This document shows positions 45,189 through 55,499 of a stretch of DNA of 64,000 nt, piece by piece (the stretch's first letter is position 1; each line of letters opens with the position of its first letter). The notes under the pieces were generated by a model. The model was not told the origin of the DNA. It made no database searches and worked only from the letters and a program-made list of their open reading frames with translations. The stretch lies in assembly GCA_003255065.1 (NCBI GenBank), contig QAOA01002694.1, positions 52,523-116,522 of the forward strand, in the 5' to 3' direction. Source of the DNA: Cercis canadensis. Taxonomy: Eukaryota > Streptophyta > Magnoliopsida > Fabales > Fabaceae. A program made the position numbers and the translations under genes.

Positions 45189-46535
45189 TTTTATGCCTAT
45201 ATTTCTTTAGGAATTCCATCACTTTTACTAAATAAAAGTAGTGAAAATAATTTTCAGTTCTGACTTTCTTTACTTAAATACATTGAAATCATAGTTTTTA
45301 TAATAAGTTCCAAACATGGGAGTTGGTTTGTAAATCAAATCAAATTTAATTCCATTAAAATTTAGTTCCAAACATGCATAGTTATACTGATAATTGAGAA
45401 TCTAGGAATTGATTCTAGAAAAAAAAAATGAGATAAATTGTGTGGAACCCTCTTGAACTTTAACCCAGGTGCACAAAACCCCTTTAGTTCAGAAAAGGTG
45501 TATTATATCCCTATGCTTCATAGTTTGCACATAAGGACCTTCTGTCCATCTTACAATCTGTCTCTTCGCGGAAATATAATGAGCCAATCATATGATCTTA
45601 TTAAAAATATGATTTAGCTATTTAATCTGTAATTAAACTGAAATAGGATGAATTCAGAGTACTTGTGTCATGTACCTGTCATGTGGCATAATTACACGGA
45701 AAACAATGAAAAAATTTGATTGAAGCAAGGAGAAGAATTTGGGGTTTTAGTGGAACCGAGGATGCTTTTGATTTTGAAGATTTAGGGCAAAATCAATTGG
45801 ATTGTGCTTCATTCTCCAGATAATTTTTGCGTCTAACATTCTCAAGACTTTGCTCAACTCTTTCTACCTTGAAAAATTCTTAGATATTCCTAGATTACTA
45901 CACCATCTACACACAAATAAGTAGTTTTATTGGTAGGACCCATAGATAAAATTCAACCAATAAAACTACTTAATTGTATCTACTGGTGTAGTACTCTAGA
46001 AATACACAAGATTTTCTCCCTTGTCTCACTCTATATAGAAGGCCTAGTGTGGTGTGTGGCTTGGTTTCAGACCAACACGCCATTCTGAGGCTTAATTAAG
46101 TTGGCAAAGGCCTGGACTCCGAGCATCAAGGATGGTAATTCAAAGAATTCATCCACCACCAGGTTCCCAAATGCAGCATTGCAATGTCATGGTCACCGCC
46201 GCATACAATTATTTAAAATTTGTGTTAATATCTGATAAAATCTGACACAACACTAATTCAACAACCCAATTAATATGATTATTGTTATAATCTGATTAAA
46301 TTGCAGGGTAAGGCTATTGGTATGAGAAATGCAGTCAATAATGTAACTTATAATGTCAATTGCAGCTTCTCTTTGTTGTCGTGCAGATATGTACAAGAAT
46401 ACTCCAACTATATCACATTTTGCAACTAGCAAGGAAAGAATACAGTTTTGAACAGTAATTGCATATGATTATTCAGTTTAACTAACAGCCAGTTTGATGA
46501 GCTTTTGTGTTTTTGTGCAGGGAGGTGATCGCACC
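45189..46535. other. Repeat-derived spacer
   Basis: 45185-45300 resembles repeat R (1870-2290). 45890-46140 is a diverged inverted relative of 14600-14790, with an internal small inverted repeat around TAGTTTTATTGGT / ACCAATAAAACTA. No gene is supported. Confidence 0.5.
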
Positions 46536-46539
46536 TCCA

Positions 46540-46646
46540 TGGTAGAGGAAAAAGGAATGCTTCCAAATGTTTAAATCTCCTTACTCCATTTCTCAGTTTG
46601 AATCTCCTCAATTGCAAAATGCAATACTTATTTACCTAAAGGTAAA
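46540..46646 (+). repeat. SINE-like 3' part, copy 1
   Basis: CTCCATTTCTCAGTTTGAAT, then CTCCTCAATTGCAAAATGCA and TTATTTACCTAAAGGTAAAA, matches 51070-51156. The TTTGAATCTCC corresponds to a decayed polymerase III B-box. No clean poly-A is left. Confidence 0.4.
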
Positions 46647-47029
46647 AAATATGTCCATGTGAAACGAAAACGTGGAATCTTTTTTCCTCCTCTTTATCTC
46701 TTTTGTAAACCAGAAGGCAAATGGTCAGTGGAACAGGCAACAGCTATGCTCCCCTGCCAAGGGTAGTGATTTATTGATGCTAACATATTTTGTATTGTTC
46801 TGACTGGCATAGATAGCTTAATCCAAATTTTATTTAATTCACTTAGGGGGTGCTATGCTACACCCCATTGAAAGTGACTTCACTATTTTTTATCAGCTTT
46901 TGCAGGTTTTTTTGTCTAAAATATTGTTTGAGAGATCGGCTGTTTACATGTTTTCTTAATTATAAAAGGGGAATACAACTTTTTAACATTTACAAAGTTA
47001 ACCATTCGTTTTACCAACTGCCCATATAA

Positions 47030-47828
47030 TGCCCAGCTCCAGCTGCCCCTTTAATGTCCAGCTGTCCAAAACATTGCGTTTTATCAAAACAAATGCCCAG
47101 CTGCCCACTGCATACAAACGACGTGCAGAGTGTGTTTGTTGTTTGTAGAGTGTGTTTGTGTATAGTGTATCCTGCCGCGCAGTGGCATGCCAATGGCACA
47201 AGGTACATATATAACAGTTGTGTAGCTACATGCTGACTAAGGCCAGGCGTCTATCTCTTTGCTTTATTTTTCCCTTTTTTTATTTTATCTCTTCTAATCT
47301 TTTTTTTCTTAATCCATGTACGCTAATCACAAATTTCTAGAGTGTTGAAACCGTTTTCTTTCATTGCATTTATATAATTTTTTGTGTATTTTTTAAAAAA
47401 ATCATTAAAATACACTTAATGACTATTATTTTCTCATTCATTTAGATATTAATCTTAGATCAAGTAAAGTAATTAAAATATGATTATGAGAAGCCAAAAA
47501 TTAATTAATCACATGTATTCAGTGAGGTCTTCAAATATTAAAATCAAACTTGACAGCTTATTAATTTAATTTAATTTATTTTTATTTGCTCATGCTTAAA
47601 AAAAATGTACTTTAGCTTTATGGCTTAATATTTGCTCTTTCTTGAATAAACATTTTGTGATAATATTTTTATTTTTTTAATTTATAAGTAAATAGAGATT
47701 ATAATTACAATTGAAAGAATTTGAATTAACGAAGAGAATGAAAACAAAAAAAGAGCTATTTCTCATATTTTTATTCTTATAAGAATGGCAATCAGACAAA
47801 TTTCCTAAATATTTTGAAGTCCAATATG
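47030..47828. other. AT-rich spacer inside the inverted-repeat region
   Basis: 47030-47230 is less AT-rich and has repeated CAGCTGCCC words; the rest is AT-rich. No gene is seen. Confidence 0.4.
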
Positions 47829-48169
47829 CAGAAATTGGGCAAATTGACATAATTAATGCTGATTAATTAAGTAATTACAGAATTGGGTCAACTTTGAAAC
47901 TATTTACTAAAATGGGTTAGTTTTTTTTTTAATAAAAACCGCTGATGCGTTTTTATCATAAAACGCAAAAGCAAATCGTGTTTTAAACAAAAAATGTGCA
48001 ATAGAAATGCGTTTTAATGAAGAAAATGCGGATTTATTTTTGTAAAAAACGCTTATAAAGGAAAAGTGGGCCCGACAGCTTTTAGGTTGAAGAAAACACT
48101 GAATGAAATAACAGTTCTTGAAGAAAACGTTGTTTCATTCAGCGTTTTCTTCCACATTTTCTTTGACTC

Positions 48170-48606
48170 TCGAACTTCAAACCCCAAAACCCTAATCCCA
48201 CATTTTCTTTGACACCCTAAACTCCTAATCCCAAATCCCCAAACCCTAAACTCCAAACTCCTAATCTTAAACTCTAAACCCAAACCCTAAACCCTAAAAC
48301 TCTTAACCCCAAACCTTAAACCCCCAAACTCCTAACTCCAAACTCTAACCGTAAACCCTAAATCCCAAACTCCAAACCCCAACCCCAACCCCAAACCCTC
48401 AAATTCCAAACCCCAAACTCTAAACCCCAACTCCAAACCTTGAAATCCTAAATCCCCAACTCTAAACCCACAACCCTAAACCCCAAACTCCAAAGCCCAA
48501 ACCCAAAACCCCAAAACCCTTAACTCCAAACTCCAACTGTAAACCCCTAACCCTAAACCCCAAACTCCAAACCCCAACCCCAAACCCCTAAACCCCAAAT
48601 CCCTAA
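48170..48606 (+). repeat. Degenerate telomere-like repeats, left block
   Basis: About 430 bp of CCCTAAACCCCAAACTCC-like text, a decayed form of the plant telomere repeat CCCTAAA. The block interrupted by the solo LTR resumes at 49966 as CCTAACTCTAAACCC. Confidence 0.85.
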
Positions 48607-49965
48607 TGTTACGAAAAATGTGAACGCAAGTGCACATGCCGTAATCAAGTAATAAAGAAGTGAGATAAAGTATCGTCCCACGGAGACTATGGCTATTAAG
48701 TACAAAATTATGCATATTCTAATTTTATCTAGACAATTAATAGGTGAATTTTTTATGATAATTGAAATGTAAAATAGTAAACAGAGAATAATTGCTTATA
48801 AACTGAGTAAAAATATGGTGAGAAATTATCTAGGATGTCGATTTCACCGTAGCTAGTCTGGAATTTTATCCCTTAATCATTAATCAACAACACTCTTCCA
48901 AATTGATAGCCAAGAACCTTAAATCATTCAATTGCCTTTTCCAAGGTCAAACAAATATATTCCTAAACTACGAATCCACTATATTCCTATGTGGATTGCG
49001 AATAGTTTCCGAATTCAATTGGTTCTATGGTTCTTTTTATTAGCTACATAGATCATAAGGGTATATTCCTATCCCTTATGGAATCTATGTTCTCAATCCC
49101 TATGGTCCTCTATCACAACTAACTTTCCAGTATCATTGTAATCACCTACTCATCTAAATTGATGGCCAGTCAAAAAGAAGCATTAAGTATGGAGATCAAG
49201 AAGTCAATTTAAGAAGAAGTTCTTTTGATTAATTCATGAGAAATTACAAACCATCCTAAGCTAGGCTACATCTCCACCCTAGATGGTGGAATTAGTTCAT
49301 GATCAAGGTAGAAAATAAACTCACAACCAGATTACACATCAGAAACAAGAAAGAGGAAGAATTAAACTCTTGGTGATAACGATTCGATGCCGAAAAACTC
49401 TGATCTTCAAGCTTGAATCCTCTTCTCTTCTTGCCTCTTCTCCCAAAAGTGTGGAACCCTAATTTAGACTTTAAAAGTCCTATTTATAGGTCCTAGTAAG
49501 TTTAGGAAGAAAAGGAATTAAAATAAAATAGGATTCCTAATGAAAAAAGGAAGTTCAGAAGTCAAATCTCGAGTTTGACCGTCGGGAGCTGCAGCCTTGG
49601 GTTTGGGCACTGCGGCGCCCTAGTTCTTTGCCTGAAGGGTGTTGTGGCCTCCTGATAGGGGGCTGCAGCCTCCTGGTGGGCGCTGCGGCACCCAGATTGG
49701 GGGCTGCGACGCCCTAGCTTCTGTCTTTAGTTTGTTGATTCCTGACCATAGAGGGCTGCGGCGCCTAAGCTGCTGCCTTCATCCCAAATTTGCCAGAATT
49801 TGCTCTTTTTGACACCAAAAAGCACCAAAGTGACTTCCAAAGACTTCTAAAGTAAAAACCTATAAAAGAAACATTAATTCATAAGAATTAAACTTAAAAT
49901 ACCCTAGAACAAACAATTAACAAGTTAAATAAATATAAGATAAGCGGTATAAAACCGACTTATCA
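48607..49965. mobile_element. Solo LTR inside the telomere-like block
   Basis: Begins TGTTACG and ends CTTATCA, flanked by the perfect 5-bp duplication CCTAA (48602-48606 and 49966-49970). It has no PBS, gag or pol and is homologous end to end with 15446-16729. A 1.36-kb TG...CA unit with a target duplication and no interior is a solo LTR, formed by LTR-LTR recombination. The interior type (Copia or Gypsy) cannot be told. Confidence 0.82.
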
Positions 49966-50215
49966 CCTAACTCTAAACCCACAAACCTAAATCCTAAATC
50001 TCAAATTCTTAACTCTAAACCCTAAACTTCAAACCTAAGCTTAGGGTTTGGGATTGGGGTTTGGAGTTTGGGTTTAGGGTTTAAAATTTAAAATTTGGGG
50101 TTGGAGTTTAGGGTTAGGAGTTTGGGGTTTAGAATTTAAGGTTTAGAGTTGAGATTTAGGGTTTGGGGTTTGAAGTTTGGGGTGTCAAAGAAAACATGGG
50201 GTTAGGGATTTTGGG
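49966..50215. repeat. Degenerate telomere-like repeats, right block
   Basis: After a short CCTAAACCC-oriented stretch (49966-50035) the orientation flips near 50038 (CCTAAGCTTAGG), and TTAGGGTTTGGGG text continues to about 50215. The switch point is the centre of the foldback. Confidence 0.8.
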
Positions 50216-50631
50216 GTTTAAAGTTCAGGAGTCAAAAGAAAATGTGGAAGAAAATGCTGAATGAAACATCATTTTTTGAAGAAAACGCTGATTGAATCAG
50301 CGTTTCTTGAAGAAAACATTGTTTCATTCAACGTTTTCTTCAAGAAACGCTGTTTCATTTAGCGTGTTCTTCAACCCAAAAGCTGTCGGGCCCACTTTTC
50401 CACTATCATCGTTTTTCAGAAAAATGAATCCATGTTTTCTTCATTAAAACACATTTTTGTTGCACGTTTTCTGTTTAAAATGTGATTTGCTTTAGCGTTT
50501 TATGATAAAAACACATCAGGGTTTTTTATTCAAAAAAAACTAACCCATTTCGGTAAATAGTTTCAAAATTAACCTAATTCCGTAATTACTTAATTAATGA
50601 GCATTAATTATGTCAATTTGCCCAGAAATTG

Positions 50632-50950
50632 CTATCACTAGCTGTTTTTCTTCTTCTAGCTTTTGTTTGTTCCATTTATAAATGATATGTACTAATGGCA
50701 AAGTACTTTTCAAACAAAATAGTTTTGCCACTTGTACAATGGTTTATAATTGCAAGACAAGTAAAAGAAGAAGAATGCAATCCAACACAGTAGGTTTGAT
50801 ATCAAAAGTAAGGAAAGACATTCCTAATGGAGTTTCAAGGTGGGTTGATCTCTAAACTTTGTTAATGACGGCAATTAAGCTTCAAAAGAATACTTATGGG
50901 ATGATTTTATATAATAAAGAAGAAAACTATATTCCATTGAAAAAAATTAA
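50632..50950. other. Unassigned spacer
   Basis: AT-rich; no gene, terminal repeat or known family seen. Confidence 0.4.
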
Positions 50951-51290
50951 TTTGGTAATCTGTCTTAAAAAATTAAATTTGTGCAATAATTGCTATCCTA
51001 TATCAATTATCTCCTTCTCTGAGAAAGAACTCTAATTCACTGGAGCGTGCTTTTAGTTATAAAGCTAGTCTCTTCACCCCATTTGTCAGTTCGAATCCCC
51101 TTAATTGCAAATGCAGTTATTATTTATCTACTGGCCAGCAAAAAAAAAAAAAAAAACTCTCCCTCTCTNAGTAATCTGTCTTAAAAAATTAAATTTGTGC
51201 AATAATTGCTATCCTATATCAATTATCTCCCTCTTTGAGAAATAACTCTAATTCAATAAAGCATGCTTTTAGTCATAAAAAGGGAGCCAA
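50950..51290 (+). repeat. Direct duplication across a single N
   Basis: GGTAATCTGTCTTAAAAAATT and the following 100 bases (50955-51065) recur at 51171-51290 with several differences. The N at 51169 lies at the start of the second copy. Confidence 0.75.
51030..51156 (+). repeat. SINE-like unit with poly-A, copy 2
   Basis: CATTTGTCAGTTCGAATCCC holds a good polymerase III B-box (GTTCGAATCCC). It is followed by CTTAATTGCAAATGCAG and a run of about 18 A at 51139-51156. The 46.55-kb copy shares the same text. The A-box region is unclear. Confidence 0.45.
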
Positions 51291-51640
51291 AAAAGATAAA
51301 AGTGTTCCTATAAGATTTGGATATTATAATATTTTTCTGGAAACTTTTTGTTTATTTTTTATCGTTAAAATTAAAAGTTGATAAAATTTTGTTTGCGTCC
51401 TTCTCATCTCTAACTTTACCATAAAATAAAGTGTTAAAGGAAAATTGGTTATATAAACACATTAATTTCTGTATTTTAGTTGATTTATTTATATTTTATA
51501 GTGCATTTAAAGAATGGATTAAATAACTCCACTTACTTATTTCTCATCACACATGAATCGCAACAAATGTAAGTGAGTTATGAAGATGATACCAAAAGCA
51601 TGGGAAAAAATAGGGGGAGTGAAGAGGGGGGGGGGGGGGG

Positions 51641-51641
51641 N
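51641..51641. other. Single N after a 14-base G-run
   Basis: A long G homopolymer (about 51627-51640) is followed by N. This is probably a contig join or a base-calling failure. Confidence 0.7.
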
Positions 51642-51746
51642 TATGAATGTTATTTATGCTTAATTGTTTGATTGTTGGTTTGAGACTTTGAGCTATGATC
51701 ATTTAAACTTGGTTATTGGTTTGATAATTATTTTTTATTCAGAATT

Positions 51747-51959
51747 ATGGGAGATGCTAATGGCTCTAGAAGGTCTACAATTTGGGAACATTTTGAAAAT
51801 GTTGATGTAGAAGATGAGAATGGGTTACTAAGAGCTTGTGCAAAATGTAAGGCTTGTGAGAAAGTTTATCATATACATTCAAAAAAATGTGGAACAAGTT
51901 ATTTATGGCGTCATTTGCACAAATGTCCATCTCGAAATACAAGAGTTTTAGAACATTAG
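51747..51959 (+). pseudogene. hAT transposase N-terminal fragment (BED zinc finger)
   Basis: Starts MGDANGSRRSTIWEHFENVD and continues with acidic text, CAKCKACEKVYHIHSKKCGT and SYLWRHLHKCPS. The W..F...D start, C-x2-C pair and H-x-H/H-x3-C spacing are those of BED fingers that begin hAT transposases. It stops after 70 codons at a TAG; the RNase-H-like catalytic domain and the hAT dimerisation domain are not found. The GGCCCG-rich terminus at 52180-52352 probably belongs to the same element. It could in principle be a domesticated small BED protein, but its context argues for debris. Confidence 0.7.
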
Positions 51960-52179
51960 TAATTTATTAGATTTATTTTAGTCAAGACTCAAGTAGTATG
52001 ATTGTTGTGCTAAATACTTTTTAATTAGTATATGGTTAATGATACATTAACAATTTATTATTATAAGTTTATTTGAGTTTGTATTTTGATTAAATATGTT
52101 AATATTTAATGTTTCATAATTAATATGTTCTCATATAGTCATATTCTCTCAAAAATAAACATGGCAAAAAAAATTAAAA

Positions 52180-52352
52180 AATAGATTTTGGCCCGTTATG
52201 GCCCGTTATGGCCCGCAGCCCGAAGTGGGCTGGGTTGGGCTAGTAAAATGCTAGCCCGATTAAAACCGGGCCATTTTGGCCCGGCCCGTTAAGGCCCGCG
52301 GCCCGATATGGCCCGGCCCTAATGGGCTGGGCTGGCCCGTTAGTCAGCTCTA
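52180..52352. mobile_element. hAT-type terminus rich in GGCCCG
   Basis: Repeated TGGCCCGTTATGGCCCG and GGGCTGGGTTGGGCT words run up to CCGTTAGTCAGCTCTA. Read inward from 52352 this is TAGAGCTGACTAACGGGCC, the typical start of a plant hAT (Ac-like) non-autonomous element. It lies directly left of the right-hand 180-bp inverted repeat. Confidence 0.6.
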
Positions 52353-52534
52353 TTAAAGGGGCAATTGGTAATACGAATGACTAATTTTGTAAATGTTAAA
52401 AAGTTGTGTTCTCTTTTTATAATTAAGAAAAAATGTAAACAGCCCATTTCTCAAGCAATACTTTAGACAAAAATACTTACAAAAGCTGATAAAAAACAGT
52501 GAAGTTACTTTTAGGGGTGTAGCATAGTACCCCT

Positions 52535-54086
52535 ATAATATAATACAGCTATACGCTCTTGTTATCTTCTGGCCAGAGTCACGTGATTTTTTCTTTTTCC
52601 TTTTGTCTTTTATTGTACAGCTAAATGTGGAAAACGAAAACACATCTTAACTTTTCCAGACATTATGGTAAGTCGTTGTCCTCATTATAGATGTGATGTC
52701 ACTTTAATCTGAAAGTGATATGTCTTAACTTTTAGTTGATTCTTTATAGTTAAACTTTCCCACAATTTTCATTTCGTGTACTGAGAGAATTTATTCCAAA
52801 CATACATCACTTCTTTTATTTTTTAAAAGTGATTGAACTTTTTGAGGGGTTAAGTGATAGAATTCCTAAAGAAGGAGTTCATCCCTATCTGCCACAATAT
52901 AAATGACTAACACGGTTGGAACTGAAGAGACAAAGGAGCCAGCTGAAACTGAGGCTGTTTGCGAGAAAAAATATCCAGGTTCATACATGCACTATTATTT
53001 CATTTTAAGATTGCTCTAGTTACATAATTCATTGTTAATCTCTGTTTGTATGAGACTGTGGCAAAGCCTGTAGTCTGTAGATTTGTTTTCTCTGTTTTGT
53101 ATCGTTTTGTGTTTGCGTTTTGTATTCAAAGTAAGGGTACAAAAACATGAGTAACCATATGAAAAGAGATGGAAAATGATATGTAAACTAATCTTTTATC
53201 ACAAACTAGCTATACACAATTAGTACAGTCGGTGGAATTTGAGTTCACTTGACTAAACCTTTTTAGCACTTTTTGTTCTCAAAAAGTATATATATATTTT
53301 CAATTTTTTCCATGTACTATGATTTTATTCAATTGGATCCTTATAAAATTTGAACTTTTTGGATTGATTGTGAAAAAGCTAAGCAATGGTAGCATAGAAT
53401 TATGCTACTTCAGCAACTTCTGACATTTATTTTAGTTAATACGCATATGGGTTCCAATAAAAAAACACAAAAAATATTTCAACCATCGATTTTACTACTA
53501 TATTATCATAAAAATAAAAGAGATAGAGAGAAATAGAAGGAAGGAGGGAAAGTGCGGTCAAGAAGCATACCAGAGGAAAAAGATTTTCAGGTTAAGGATT
53601 TTTAGACAATATATTATCTATGTTTTCTCTGTTTTCATGTTATTTTAATAGTATTATGGATCAATTGTAATTTTACTTGCTTTGAGAAAATGAATGTGTT
53701 AATTCTCTTATTTTGAAGTTGCATAATTTGGTCTTCTTATTTTTCAAAAAATAGAATTTGGTGGCATGACAAGCAAATAAAAATTATTTTATCTCTAAAC
53801 ATGAGAAATTCTTGTAAGAACCACAAAACAAGGGCGATTTTTAAAATGTTACTCTTTTATTAAATTCTTTTAAAATGCAATTCCAAGTTACTATCACCAA
53901 ATGGCTTCTTTTGTTGCATGTATTAGAAATGAGTACACTTGTACAACCTCTCATTTGTTTTTCTTACTAATAAAATGAGATCATAGTTGATTTTGGAGGC
54001 AATAATTAATGAGTGACTGTGTCAATTGCACGTTATTTATAATGTGTCTGAACTGATAGGGAAAAAGAGGTTGACGCTCAAGTGCG
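52535..54086. other. Upstream region of the DUF247 gene
   Basis: 52755-52870 matches repeat R (15020-15130). At 52903 an ATG opens 25 codons (MTNTVGTEETKEPAETEAVC, EKKYP) that end at a donor-like CCAG|GTTCAT; this could be a short 5' exon, but I cannot connect it to the gene. The last 80 bases before the DUF247 ATG match the upstream of module 3 at 40350-40440, so they hold the conserved 5' region. A palindrome GTAGCATAGAATTATGCTAC lies at about 53389. Confidence 0.45.
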
Positions 54087-55499
54087 ATGGCATCTGCTAA
54101 TGGCCGTAACGATACAAATACTTCAGATGAGCTAAGAATTGAGATACCGATCCCCAAAGAACCTGCACTGTGGTGGCCTGATTGTTGCATCTACGAGGTT
54201 CCTCAGAGTCTCCGGAAAAAGAATGAGAAGGCCTATACCCCACAACTAGTGTCCATTGGCCCTATTCACCACAATGACAAAATCTTGAAGCCAATGCAGG
54301 AACAGAAACAAAGATATTATGGTTTTTTCCAGCGACGTCTACCCAATAGGCTGGGCTTATCAGACTTTATAGCCTACCTTGCAAAAGAAGAACAGAACAT
54401 ACGCAAATGTTATTCAAAGAAATATGATGATATCCTCAAACCTGAGTTTGTGAAAATGATACTGTTGGATGCTGTCTTCATCATGGAGCTCTTTCTCAGG
54501 AACAAAAACGAATCCGAAAAAAAAAATGATATTTTATTCAGCAGGCTTTGGATCGAGAGTGGTATACGGCGAGACTTGGCACTGCTCGAGAATCAGCTTC
54601 CAATGTATGTTCTGTTAAATTTATACCACATTTATGTCAATTGTCATCCCCTAGAGCAAGGGCAAGAGATTCAAAGCTTTCAAGATCTTGCATGTCATTA
54701 TTTTGAAGATTTAAATCCTCCATCTCTAAAAGCTTCTGAATCGATGAACGTACTGAAGATTTACCAACCGCAAAATTTCACTGATTTTATTAGATATCGC
54801 TGCCTTCCTGCTGGTCATAAAGAAAAAATAGTTGAAGATGTGGCGACTGCAAGAAAGCTAGATGAGGCCGGGATAACCTTCGTGAGGGCTGATAAAAGAC
54901 CTTTACTGGCAATAGAGTTCAAGAAGAAAGACTTCCTTGATAAGTTTCCGTTCTTGAGTTTATTACCACGGACAGAGAGTGTTCAATCTCGTCTCCAAAT
55001 CCCACAACTAACAGTGGACGACGACACAGAATGGATCTTCAGGAACCTCATTGCCTTAGAGCAGTGTCACTATCCGAAGAAAGATTACATTTGCAATTAT
55101 GTTACTCTTCTAGACTGTCTTATCGACACTAAGGAAGATGTGGATTTTCTTGTTGATAAGCAAATTATTGTCCAGCAAGTGGGAAGCAACAAGGAAATAG
55201 CAACTTTGTTCAATAAACTCCTCAAAGACGTCGGTGTAAGTTATGGATCCGTGACCGATGGACGTAGTAGCATTACAGAAAGGCTCAACAAACACTATAA
55301 CAAAAAATGGAACCGTGCTATGGCTAAGTTCAAGTCGGTCTACTTCCGTGACCTATGGAGAGGCAGTTTAACAATGGTGGGACTTTTTCTCTTTTTCTTC
55401 ACTCTCTTTAACACTATCCATACTTTCTTAGAAACTATCTTAGGATCTGGCTTCGAGTTTGTTATTCCTATGAGTTTGAAGGGTTCTATAGCCTTCTAA
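54087..55499 (+). CDS. DUF247 (UPF0481) protein, intact single-exon gene
   Basis: A 470-residue uninterrupted frame. After a short acidic N-terminus come CCIYEVPQSLRKKNE and AYTPQLVSIGPIHH (residues 33-62), EEQNIRKCYS (101-110), VKMILLDAVFIMELFL (122-137) and RRDLALLENQLPMYVLLNLY (161-180), all hallmarks of DUF247. A central AGITF and IEFKKKDFLDKFPFLS block and the LQIPQL...TEWIFRNLIALEQC block follow. One C-terminal hydrophobic segment (about 428-448, LTMVGLFLFFFTLF...) suggests a tail-anchored membrane protein. The ATG is supported by 80 bp of upstream similarity to the 40.3-kb module. The biochemical role is unknown for most members; in grasses DUF247 genes act as self-incompatibility determinants, but plant genomes have many paralogues, so that function should not be assumed here. 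Confidence 0.93.
   Translation: MASANGRNDTNTSDELRIEIPIPKEPALWWPDCCIYEVPQSLRKKNEKAYTPQLVSIGPIHHNDKILKPMQEQKQRYYGFFQRRLPNRLGLSDFIAYLAKEEQNIRKCYSKKYDDILKPEFVKMILLDAVFIMELFLRNKNESEKKNDILFSRLWIESGIRRDLALLENQLPMYVLLNLYHIYVNCHPLEQGQEIQSFQDLACHYFEDLNPPSLKASESMNVLKIYQPQNFTDFIRYRCLPAGHKEKIVEDVATARKLDEAGITFVRADKRPLLAIEFKKKDFLDKFPFLSLLPRTESVQSRLQIPQLTVDDDTEWIFRNLIALEQCHYPKKDYICNYVTLLDCLIDTKEDVDFLVDKQIIVQQVGSNKEIATLFNKLLKDVGVSYGSVTDGRSSITERLNKHYNKKWNRAMAKFKSVYFRDLWRGSLTMVGLFLFFFTLFNTIHTFLETILGSGFEFVIPMSLKGSIAF

Larger units (their letters stand above)
47838..50622. mobile_element. Palindromic Mutator-type foldback element with telomere-like core
   Basis: Both ends read inward GGCAAATTGACATAATTAAT. The 9-bp duplication CAGAAATTG is perfect (47829-47837 and 50623-50631). 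The inverted arms continue for at least 350-400 bp, through AAACTATTT.C..AAATGGGT, AAAACGCA words, GTGGGCCCGACAGCTTTT and CATTTTCTTTGAC. They then enter degenerate CCCTAAACC-type repeats on the left and TTAGGGTTTGG on the right. A solo LTR (48607-49965) interrupts it; without that it would be about 1.4 kb. There is no transposase. The 9-bp duplication and long TIRs place it with Mutator-like elements. Confidence 0.85.
46845..52534. mobile_element. Region bounded by inverted repeats of about 180 bp (large TIR element?)
   Basis: 46845-47029 and 52358-52534 are inverted copies. Shared words: ATGCTACACCCC, GTAACTTCACT/GTGACTTCACT, TTTTTTATCAGCTTTTG, TTTTTGTCTAAA, GGCTGTTTACAT, TTCTTAATTATAAAA and CAACTTTTTAACATTTACAAA. 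Both ends start A(G)GGGG..(G/A)CTATGCTA, itself nearly palindromic. The interior holds the palindromic Mutator element, a solo LTR and a hAT fragment. I found no target duplication, so it may be one nested element or two inverted copies of a MITE. Confidence 0.55.

Noticed and set aside
47011-47208. Open frames on both strands at about 47.0-47.24 kb
   Set aside because: Several overlapping short frames with no recognised domain in a repeat-rich spacer; no reason to prefer any.
48170-50215. True telomere or subtelomere
   Set aside because: The repeats are degenerate, in opposite orientations around a centre, and lie wholly within a transposon with a 9-bp duplication.
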